Of a stretch of 64,000 bases of DNA, positions 55,605-64,000 are shown piece after piece (position 1 is the first letter of the stretch; the number at the start of each line of letters is the position of its first letter). A program made the translations under genes and the position numbers. Location: NCBI GenBank assembly GCA_039654915.1, contig CM077597.1, positions 75,766,001 to 75,830,000 of the forward strand, in the 5' to 3' direction. This DNA comes from Aquilaria yunnanensis (taxonomy: Eukaryota; Streptophyta; Magnoliopsida; Malvales; Thymelaeaceae). The notes beneath the pieces are model-generated. The model ran no database searches. It saw only the letters and a list, made by a program, of their open reading frames with translations, and was not told where the DNA came from.

Positions 55605-58262
55605 CGCCTAAATCATGAGGTTAAGGAATCTTCCTTAGAACCTCTACGATAAAAACTCTCTTATCGTTGAAGAAAAACTGATAATTGATTGTTTGAAGTT
55701 TAAGGAACTCTCCTCAGAACCTCGACGATAGGAACTCTCCTATCGTTGAAAGTTTGAGGTTAAGGGCCCTACCTTAGAACCTCTGCGATAAGAACTCTCT
55801 TATCGTTTAAGAAAAATTGATGATTGATTGTTTGAGGTTTAAGGAACTCTCCTTAGAACCTCGACGATAAGAACTCTTCTATCATTGAAAGTTTGAGGTT
55901 AAGGGCCCTAACTTAGAACCTCTGCGATAAGAACTCTCTTATTGTTTAAAGAAAAATTGATGATTGATTGTTTGAGGTTTAAGGAACTCTCCTTAGAACC
56001 TCGACGATAGGAACTCTCCTATCATTGAAAGTTTGAGGTTAAGGGTCCTACCTTAGAACGTCTGCGATAAGAACTTTCTTATCGTTTAAGAAAAATTGAT
56101 GATTGATTGTTTGAGGTTTAAGGAACTCTCCTTAGAACCTCGATGATAGAAACTCTCCTATCGTTGAAAGTTTGAGGTTAAGGGATCTACCTTAGAACCT
56201 CTGCGATAAGAACTTTTTTATCGTTTAAGAAAAATTGATGATTGATTGCTTGAGGTTTAAGGAACTCTCTTTAGAACCTCGACGATAGGAACTCTTCTAT
56301 CGTTGAAAGTTTGAGGTTAAGGACCCTACCTTAGAACCTCTGCGATAAGAACTCTCTTATCGTTTAAAGAAAAATTGATGATTGATTGTTTGAGGTTTAA
56401 GGAACTCTCCTTAAAACCTCGACGATAGGAACTCTCCTATCATTGAAAGTTTGAGGTTAATGGCCCTACCTTAGAACCTCTGCGATAAGAACTCTCTTAT
56501 CGTTTAAAGAAGAATTGATGATTGATTGTTTGAGGTTTAAGGAACTCTCCTTAGAACCTCGACGATAGGAACTCTCCTATCATTGAAAGTTTGAGGTTAA
56601 GGGCCCTACCTTAGAACCTCTGCGATAAGAATTCTCTTATCGTTTAAGAAAAATTGATGATTGATTGTTTGAGGTTTAAGGAACTCTCCTTAGAACCTCG
56701 ACGATAGGAACTCTCCTATCATTGAAAGTTTGAGGTTAAGGGCCCTACCTTAGAACCTCTGCGATAAGAACTCTCTTATCGTTTAAAGAAAAATTGATGA
56801 TTGATTGTTTGAGGTTTAAGGAACTCTCCTTAGAACCTCGACGATAGGAACTCTCCTATCGTTGAAAGTTTGAGGTTAAGGGCCCTACCTTAGAACCTCT
56901 GCTATAAGAACTCTCTTATCGTTTAAGAAAAATTGATGATTGATTGTTTGAGGTTTAAGGAACTCTCCTTAGAACCTCGACGATAGGAACTCTCCTATCA
57001 TTAAAAGTTTGAGGTTAAGGGCCCTACCTTAGAATCTTTGCTATAAGAACTCTCTTATCGTTTAAGAAAAATTGATGATTGATTGTTTGAGGTTTAAGGA
57101 ACTCTCCTTAGAACCTCGACGATAGGAACTCTCCTATCATTGAAAGTTTGAGGTTAAGGGCCCTACCTTAGAACCTTTGCGATAAGAACTCTCTTACCGT
57201 TTAAGAAAAATTGATGATTGATTGTTTGAGGTTTAAGGAACTCTCCTCAGAACCTCGACGATAGGAACTCTCCTATCATTGAACGTTTGAGGTTAAGGGC
57301 CCTACCTTAGAACCTCTGCGATAAGAACTCTCTTAATAGGAACTCTCCTATCATTAAAAGTTTGAAGTTAAGGGCCCTACCTTAGAACCTCTGCGATAAG
57401 AACTCTCTTATCGTTTAAGAAAAATTGATGATTGATTGTTTGAGGTTTTAGGAACTCTCCTTAGAACCTCGACGATAGGAACTCTCCTATCATTGAAAGT
57501 TTGAGGTTAAGGGCCCTACCTTAGAACCTCTGCGATAAGAACTCTCTTATCGTTTAAGAAAAATTGATGATTGATTGTTTGAGGTTTAAGGAACTCTCCT
57601 TAGAACCTCGACGATAGGAACTCTCCTATCGTTGAAAGTTTGAGGTTAAGGGCCTTACCTTAGAACCTCTACGATAGGAAAGCTCCTATCGTTGTAAGAT
57701 GGACTGGTTGATTGATTGTTTGAGATTTAAGGGAAGGTCCTTAGAACCTCTACGATAGGAAAGCTCCTATCATTGTAAGATGGACTGATTGATTGATTGT
57801 TTGAGGTTAAGGAAAGGTCCTTAGAACCTCTACGATAGGAAAGCTCCTATCGTTGTAAGATGGACTGATTGATTGATTGTTTGAGGTTAAGGAAAGGTCC
57901 TTAGAACCTCTACGATAAGAAAGCTCTTATCGTTGTAAGATGGACTGATTGATTGATTGTTTGAGGTTTAAGGAAAGGTCCTTAGAACCTCTACGATAGG
58001 AAAGCTCCTATCGTTGTAAGATGGACTGATTAATTGATTGATTGATTGATTGGTTACGAGGCAAAGGTTCCGTCCTTAGAACCTCGTTGAAATTGATTAA
58101 TTACGAGGCAAAGGCTCCGTCCTTAGAACCTCGTTGAAATTGAAATTGATTGATTACGAGACAAAGGTTCCGTCCTTAGAACCTCGTTGAAATTGAAATT
58201 GATTAATTACGAGGCAAAGGTTCCGTCCTTAGAACCTCGTTGAAATTGAAATTGATTGTGGA
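55605..58262. repeat. Hairpin-forming tandem array (5' LTR)
   Basis: Equivalent of 40788-43345 with the same three unit classes and about the same number of units. One unit near 57335 is truncated (ACTCTCTTAATAGGAACTC), so the array has changed by small internal deletion since the LTRs separated. Confidence 0.93.
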
Positions 58263-58791
58263 GAAAAACTCTTTCCTCCTTTTTAAGTACCTCAGACAAT
58301 AGAAGTTGAAATGTTCTATTCGGAAGTGTGAATTTTCATAATAGGCGAGTGCAAAAATTTAAACTTCGATAAGATGAGTGAATCCTGATGATGACAATAA
58401 CACTGACAAATTATGTAAAGGGAACGGATGTTTGGAATCAATATCCAAGGTTCATCTAATATTTTCTTCAGTAAATATAGATTCCCTTGTGAGATATGTC
58501 ATCCAAATAAGGTTGAAGCTTAACTACCTCAAAATGTCATGCCTAGTAGACCTAATAGGATGCGTCTCAAGAGCAATAAAAATTACTCTTTACTCAGCCA
58601 TTCCAACCTAAAGGCGTTGTCCTATGGTTTTAATATCAGCATAAACGAAACTATTTTATAAAAAAAGAAATTCCCTGAAAAGAAGAACTGAAACGCGAAA
58701 GAAAATGCTGATAATAAAACTAAAGGAAAAGAAAAACGGATCAGATCGCTTCTTTCTTCCACAATACTTCAACAGGGTGAATAGAGGACCA

Positions 58792-59421
58792 TTATGGGAG
58801 TGAACTGGTCGGGAAAGACTGTCGTGTCCAGTCTATCTGAATCATTGCTGGATCTGGTTCAGGAACAAAAGCTTGTATTTTATCTAGCAATTCTTCAGCA
58901 GTTGTTGCGGATATTATGATTCGCCGTGCCACTCTTGATATGAAATTCTTCTGCATAGCATAATCCATAAAAGCTATCAGACCTGTAAAGAAATTGTTAA
59001 CATTCAAAAGCCCAATGGGTTTCTTATGCAAATTAAGTTGGGCCATGGAAGCAATTTGGAAGACTTCTCCTAATGTACCAAAACCGTCGGGTAGAGCGAT
59101 GAAAGCATCAGCATTTAAAAGCATTTGGAGCACACGCTCTTGTAGATTTTTGACCACTAATTCTTCTCCAATCGTGCCCCCGGAAACAAATTTCAAAGGT
59201 CCAGGGATGATACCCAAAACTTGACTTCCTCCTAAAGATGCTGCTGATGCTACACCTCCCATTAATTCGACACTACCTCCTCCATAAACTAAATGTATTT
59301 TTCGCTCAGCTAATACTCTACCCAAATGGTTGGCTGCCTTTAAGTACTCTTCATCTTTTCCAGGAAAAGCTCCAGAAAATACACATATACTCCGGGATTT
59401 ACGAGTTGAGGTTTTCTCCAT
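58792..59421 (-). CDS. Intronless LOG-type enzyme (5' LTR copy), motif damaged
   Basis: Same 209-codon frame as 43876-44505, with three differences that I can see, all changing the protein. YGGGSVG-L becomes YGGGSVE-L, the hallmark PGGFGTLGE reads PDGFGTLGE, and the C-terminal PDPG becomes PDPA. The PGGxGT loop holds the nucleotide phosphate, so an Asp in place of its second Gly probably abolishes activity. The frame stays open. TATA box at 59464-59470. Confidence 0.85.
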   Translation of the reverse strand: MEKTSTRKSRSICVFSGAFPGKDEEYLKAANHLGRVLAERKIHLVYGGGSVELMGGVASAASLGGSQVLGIIPGPLKFVSGGTIGEELVVKNLQERVLQMLLNADAFIALPDGFGTLGEVFQIASMAQLNLHKKPIGLLNVNNFFTGLIAFMDYAMQKNFISRVARRIIISATTAEELLDKIQAFVPEPDPAMIQIDWTRQSFPTSSLP

Positions 59422-59463
59422 TCCTATCCTTAACCGTATGAGAAATGAAGAAAGGATGATGCA

Positions 59464-59470
59464 TTTATAG
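59464..59470 (-). promoter_or_regulatory. TATA box of LOG cargo gene (5' LTR)
   Basis: CTATAAA on the minus strand, same spacing to the ATG as in the 3' LTR. Confidence 0.6.
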
Positions 59471-59535
59471 AGAGGAAGAGATAACGGGATAATTTTATTT
59501 TCAAGAGTGAATACATTATTGTCTGAGGAGGAGAA

Positions 59536-60046
59536 AAATGACAGTTATACACAGTAGTCACAATTATGGTTCATGTCAGGAATGGGTACATTATCGTCAA
59601 AAGGGGAGGAAAAATTTTCAAAATAGCTGCTAGCATGTACAGTAGTCATTACTGTAGGTTACGTCAGGAGTAGGTACGTGATCGTCGGAATAGAAGGAAA
59701 ATTTCAAAAGTGGCAGCTATATACAGTAGTCATAACTGTAGCTCATGTCAAGAGTGGGTACATTATTGCAAAAAGGGGAGGAAAATTTTCCAAAATGGCT
59801 GCTAGTATGATTGTCGGGAGAGAAGGAAAATTTTCAAAAGCGACAGCTGGCATGTATAGTAGTCATGACTGTTGCTCACGTCAGGAATAGGTACATTATT
59901 CTTGGAATAGAAGGAAAATTTTCAAAAACTACAACTAGCCTGTACAGTGTCAAGAGCAGGTACATCATTTGTCAGAAGAGAAGGAAAAATTTTGAAAAGT
60001 GACAACTAGCCTGTACAGTTGTCATGACCGTTGTTCACGTTTTCTT
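59536..60046 (-). promoter_or_regulatory. Enhancer-like repeats upstream of LOG (5' LTR)
   Basis: Copy of 44620-45130, same TGACGT-containing units. Confidence 0.6.
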
Positions 60047-60080
60047 CTGGTTTTACGTCCAGGGACGGCTTCAATGCCTT

Positions 60081-60629
60081 TTACGAATCGGGGATTTGCT
60101 TGCCATCCAGTTTTCTCACAAACTGGCAAACAGGGTCATTAAAAGTCAGATTTCCAAGACTGTAACGATCCTGTTCTTTACGGAAAGTCCACCATAAATC
60201 CATAATTTCCCATTGCACTATTTCACAAGAATGTGTTTCAAAAGTTAATAGGATATTATCCAAAGATTCCTTACGCAGGCCATTCTTGATGAATTTTCTT
60301 TTATCTTCACGATTTCTGGTGATCATCCCTAAAGAACGATATTTAGCATCGCAATTCCATCGTCCACATTTATGACAGACACCTAGCCTCTTTGCTCTTC
60401 GCTTTTTGGCATAAGCGCTTTTACCTAAGCCGGGCATACGGGGCACAAATGCGTCTGAAACTTCACCAGCCGAGCGGACCTTAGCTTCAATTAAGCACCG
60501 CACATTGTCAGGAATGCCTTTGTGCATAAAGACTCTAATCCTTTCACATCTAGCTTGGTAAATCATTTTAAGAACATTTATTGGGATGGAAGGAAAGTAT
60601 TTTCGCATGGCGGAAAGAGTAGAATCCAT
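60081..60629 (-). CDS. Virus-like cysteine-rich nucleic-acid-binding protein (5' LTR, copy a)
   Basis: 182 codons, intact. I see two base differences from 45165-45713; one changes SAYDKKRR to SAYAKKRR in the basic arm. The Ala form agrees with the paralogue b (SSYAKKRR), so it is probably ancestral. TATA box at 60751-60757. Confidence 0.68.
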   Translation of the reverse strand: MDSTLSAMRKYFPSIPINVLKMIYQARCERIRVFMHKGIPDNVRCLIEAKVRSAGEVSDAFVPRMPGLGKSAYAKKRRAKRLGVCHKCGRWNCDAKYRSLGMITRNREDKRKFIKNGLRKESLDNILLTFETHSCEIVQWEIMDLWWTFRKEQDRYSLGNLTFNDPVCQFVRKLDGKQIPDS

Positions 60630-60750
60630 TGATAAAAGAAGAATTTGAGAGAAGAGATGAAGAAATCAGTTATTGTAGGAAACTGAAATAACCGATTATG
60701 AGAGTCAGAGAGTATTGCATCCGCTACTTAACCGGAAAGAAGAACACGCA

Positions 60751-60757
60751 TTTATAG
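60751..60757 (-). promoter_or_regulatory. TATA box of virus-like gene a (5' LTR)
   Basis: CTATAAA on the minus strand, about 122 bases before the ATG at 60629. Confidence 0.6.
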
Positions 60758-60917
60758 CGATGAAAGGATAACGTGTTAATTACGCTTACAGGAACAAGTA
60801 CATTATTGTCCAAAGGTAATGTAAATTTTTCAAATATGACAAATCGTATGTACAGTAATTATGACTGTGGCTCACATCTTCCACTGGTTTTACGTCCAGT
60901 AACGGTTTCAACGCCTT

Positions 60918-61466
60918 CTACGAGTCGGGGATTTGCTTCCCATTCAGCTTTCTTACAAACTGGCAAATATGGTCGTTTAAAGTCAGATTCCCGGGACTGT
61001 AACGCTCTCGTTCTTCATGAAAAATACTCCATAAACCAAGAAGTTCGCGTTTCACTGATCCACAAGAATGCGTCTCAAGAGTCAATTGGATATCATCCAA
61101 TGAGTCCTTACTCAGGCCATTCTTGATGAATCGTATTTTATCTTCTCGATTATCAGAGATCATCCCTAAAGAACGACATTTAGTATTACAAGTCCACCGT
61201 CCACATTTATGGCAGACTTGTAACCTTTTCGCTCTTTCGCTTTTTGGCATAAGAGCTTTTGCCTATACCAGGCATGTGGGACACAAATGCCTATGGGATT
61301 TCACCTGCCAGACGAACCTTGGCTTCGATTAACCACCGCACATCTTCAGGGATCCTTTGTGCATCAGAACTCTTAATCGTTCATAGCGAACTTGGTAGAT
61401 CTTTTTGAGAATGTTTATTGGGAGAGAAGGAAAATATTTTCGTAAGGCAGAAAGGGTAGGATCCAT
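60918..61466 (-). pseudogene. Virus-like cysteine-rich protein, copy b (5' LTR), frameshifted
   Basis: Equivalent of 46002-46550 from the ATG at 61466. The early stop of the 3' LTR copy is absent here (a CAA codon), but a one-base deletion at about 61353 and a one-base insertion at about 61238 shift the frame across the basic arm. The finger region from about 61235 down is again in frame (110 codons). The two LTR copies therefore broke independently. Confidence 0.65.
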
Positions 61467-62565
61467 TTTTTAGAGGGAAGTAAAAAAAAGAAGGGAGGAA
61501 GAATCAGTTATTATGGGCAACTGAAAGAACCGACTTGAAAGTCACGGAGTACCGTATCCGCCGCTTAACCGGAAAAAATGGAGCCAACTTTATTTTGAAG
61601 TCATAGATATTTCTTATTTTTGATATCCCATCGGGCTGACGTCGATCCAGTCCTTGATTATTGAATCTATTGGCAGCTTTTGCCAAATTGTCAACGACAA
61701 TATTTCATGATGTATACCTTATCCTTGACTATGGCTATCTCTTATCTTGGATACCATTATGATGTCCCTCCAGGTGTAGCAGCTTTTGCCAAATTGTCTA
61801 CCTTATCGTTGAATTCCTGACACGGCTTGGTCCAGCGTATTAGCTGTACATCCAGTGATAGGCTGGTAAGAGCTGATGTCATTCAGATGTCAGCTTATAC
61901 TGTGCCGTGGATGTGATCCCACCTGATCCCTATTATGTAAAAGCCATGTATGCATGATGTGAAATGCATGAATGTAATGCATGCGTAACTGATGGTATTC
62001 TTTTATTTTGGATCTAGTTCTTCATGTCTTTGCTTTATTGGATCCTCTTTGTAATTGCCTTCTTGGACTATCATTGAATCTCTTTATGCTTCCCAGCTCT
62101 TGTCCATTGCCTTAAAAGCCCAACTCTTTTCAAAATCCCCTTTTCTTGACTTGTTCTTGAATTTTGGCCTCAATTTCTTTAATGTTCGCCCGCTTCATAC
62201 TTTATATCTCTTTGGGTACTCATCATTGTCATGGATTTCATAGCATCAAAGGCTTAACTTTCAATGTCTGTCCTTTTTCTTGTGTCCGGGCTGACACTTA
62301 CTTATCCCCATGTTATAATCTGAATGATTGCTCTTCCTTGAACTCATGTTTTCATCCATAAGACTTGCCCCCTTGTCTATTGAACTTCTTTGTTGGCAGT
62401 ACTCCTCTTACGCTTCGTAGAGACTACTTTGCCCCCCTGAATATGGTATTTATGTGGATAAAAGGTATCATCTCGCAGAAGGTCGAGCATTTCTAGACCT
62501 TTGTGATGGCACTTGATCGTAAATTTCTCTTACAAGAACCACATCTTATTAAAGAAAGACTCAAT

Positions 62566-62757
62566 CTATCTCCTCACTTTTAAGTCTACATACATTAATG
62601 AATAATGGTTTGGCCTTAAAGAAAAACTTTCATCAATTTGCAAAGCTTGACAAAGTAATTTACGGTCTTTGTTTTTAATTAAAATATCCTGCCATTCTTC
62701 CCTTTCCAACTTGAAGACATAAACTGTGCAAGGCAATAAGGTAGAAACATGATTCAC
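62566..62757 (-). CDS. Conserved 63-codon ORF in U3 (5' LTR)
   Basis: Same frame as 47651-47842 with two amino-acid differences (FELERE to FKLERE, EWHD to EWQD). Function unknown. Confidence 0.35.
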   Translation of the reverse strand: MNHVSTLLPCTVYVFKLEREEWQDILIKNKDRKLLCQALQIDESFSLRPNHYSLMYVDLKVRR

Positions 62758-63204
62758 AATAATAGCCTTTTAACTGAATGAGGATGATATCGAGAGGTAA
62801 ATGTTAGGTGTGAGGAAAGTTAAGTTTGAATGTTTTTTTTTTTTTGCAGTCTTTTAGCTGAATGAGAATAATATTAAGAGGTAAATATTAGGTCTGAGTA
62901 AAGTTAAGTTTGAGTGGTGTGAAAGAAAGGTATTTTAATACTACTCGTGAGCAGTATTAAATAAGGTAGAAGCATGATTCACAATGATAGTCTTTTAACT
63001 GAATGAGGATATTCAGTCTGAGGAAAGTTAAGTTTAAGCGGTGTGGAAGAAGGGTCTTTTAATACTACTCGTGAGCAGTATTAAATAAGGTAGAAACATG
63101 ATTCACAACGATAGTCTTTTAACTGAATGAGGATATTCAATCTGAGGAAAGTTAAGTTTAAGCGGTGTGGAAGAAAGGTCTTTTAATACTACTCGTGAGC
63201 AAAT
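62741..63204. repeat. Tandem repeats of about 120 bp in U3 (5' LTR)
   Basis: Copy of 47826-48290. Confidence 0.8.
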
Positions 63205-64000
63205 TTGATTATGGTGAAAAATTCAATAGTGATGACCTCAAACTTGCCACTCTTTCCAGGAAGTTAGACCTCAACTGTTGCCCCCCAACTATCGTGGTCT
63301 TTGTGTGCGCTTGGTTTGAGGGTCGCTCTTGTCTTCTAAACCGCCTTTGCAGGTTTTCAGTCTAGAATCCATAGCTCACTTTTTCTTTGTTTTCTTTCTT
63401 TTGCTCTAACTTGAGCCCTTTTTCTTTTCTTTTTTTTTTTTTCGTGTGAGCTATGGTGATGACATACTTGACAACTCTCTTAAAGTGAGATGACTCAAGT
63501 GGCCTTGCTTGCTCATGCTTGTTCTCAGTCTCTTTTTTTGGTTTTGAATTTTCCCTTATTGCCTTCTGATGGAAGGGATGAACTTCTCTTTCTTTTTGGA
63601 GTTTGTGTTGCAGAGAACCGAGATTATAGCCCTCTTGAAGTGAGATGACTCAAGTGGCTTTACTTGCTCGTGCTTGCTCTCATTCTCTTTTTGTTTTGGA
63701 TTTTGAATTTTCCCTTATTGTCTTTTGATAGAAGGGAGTAACTTCTTTCCTTTTTTTTTTTTTGAGAATTTGTGTTGCGTAAAACTGAGAACTTTTTTTT
63801 TTTTTTAGCATTTGTGAGAATTGGGAGGCCACTGAAGTCATTTAATATAAGAGCTACATTCTTTGGAAGCTAACCCAAGACTTCTTGCAAGGATGTTGAT
63901 AACCACTGTGAATTCTTTTTTTTTAGTTGAGGTGCAACATTTGAAATCATTCTCTTGAAGATCACTACTATCAAATATTTCTTAACTTTCATTTTCACCT

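Larger units (their letters stand above)
38423..64000 (-). mobile_element. Non-autonomous Ogre-like LTR retrotransposon with giant gene-carrying LTRs
   Basis: Direct repeats start with TGTGGCAACGTCGGG at 38423 and 53251 and match at about 99% through 49083 and 64000 (window end). The right copy is preceded on the minus strand by a primer-binding site, TGGCGACTCCACTGGGGAC, of the type used by plant Ogre-like elements. Gag and protease of Ogre type lie between the repeats on the minus strand. Reverse transcriptase, RNase H and integrase are absent from the 4-kb interior. LTR length is therefore at least 10.66 kb, with an inner edge probably between 49083 and 49400. A large tandem duplication is an alternative, but the primer-binding site exactly at the repeat boundary favours LTRs. 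Confidence 0.8.
53251..64000 (-). repeat. 5' LTR (right copy) of the giant element, truncated by window end
   Basis: Repeats 38423-49083 in order and content, with scattered substitutions and small indels (about 1%, somewhat more in the hairpin array). The G run at 54841-54857 is longer than at 40012-40021. The 5' outer end is beyond 64000. Confidence 0.85.

Noticed and set aside
38423..64000. Simple tandem segmental duplication of a host LOG gene region (14.8-kb unit).
   Set aside because: The repeat boundary at 53251 coincides with an LTR-type end and an Ogre-type primer-binding site, and Ogre gag-protease lies between the copies. LTRs explain all of this. Not fully excluded, because the right end is outside the window.

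Overview
The window is nuclear DNA of a flowering plant, most likely a eudicot (species not identifiable). Genes have short GT-AG introns and TATA boxes, intergenic DNA is AT-rich, and most of the sequence is transposable elements of typical plant families. The only ordinary host gene I can support is a BAHD acyltransferase at 15634-17561 (minus). Everything else recognisable is mobile DNA or cargo of mobile DNA.

Layout. 1-5935: an old, badly decayed Ty3/gypsy Tat-lineage element (minus) cut by the left window edge. 6557-7667: a foldback (long inverted repeat) element. 7800-13288: a Mutator-like element (MULE) with 223-bp terminal inverted repeats, a three-exon MuDR transposase (minus) and a divergent two-exon GRF zinc-finger/membrane protein gene (plus). 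13500-15377: a Ty1/copia remnant. 15634-17561: the BAHD gene. 18246-18537: a Stowaway-type MITE. 20084-31171: a young Tat-lineage LTR retrotransposon (877/876-bp LTRs, 5-bp target duplication CATTT) with a gag-pol broken by stops on the minus strand and an open, four-exon antisense gene with its own TATA box on the plus strand. It sits inside an older repeat whose second, uninterrupted copy lies at about 36570-38150. 32250-33850: a second foldback structure. 34200-34680: an unidentified gene fragment. 36290-36471: a CACTA-like terminus.

38423-64000 (runs off the right edge): the most unusual object, an Ogre-like LTR retrotransposon in minus orientation. Its two direct repeats begin at 38423 and 53251 and remain about 99% alike for at least 10.7 kb. 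The right copy abuts a primer-binding site, so I read them as giant LTRs. The roughly 4 kb between them holds only a broken gag-protease region, with no reverse transcriptase, RNase H or integrase. Each LTR has a TATA box near its R/U5 end (40181; 55014), so U3 is about 9 kb. U3 carries, all on the element's strand: an intronless LOG-type cytokinin-activating enzyme gene; one intact and one broken copy of a gene for a basic zinc-finger protein resembling the cysteine-rich nucleic-acid-binding proteins of carlaviruses and vitiviruses; a conserved 63-codon ORF; an enhancer-like repeat block before LOG; and a 2.6-kb array of phased hairpin-forming repeats behind LOG.

Inference: the giant-LTR element is a non-autonomous retrotransposon that has turned its U3 into a cargo bay of separately promoted genes which could promote cell division (LOG) and act on nucleic acids or silencing (virus-like protein). 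This combination is the best candidate for an undescribed system here. Function is unproven.
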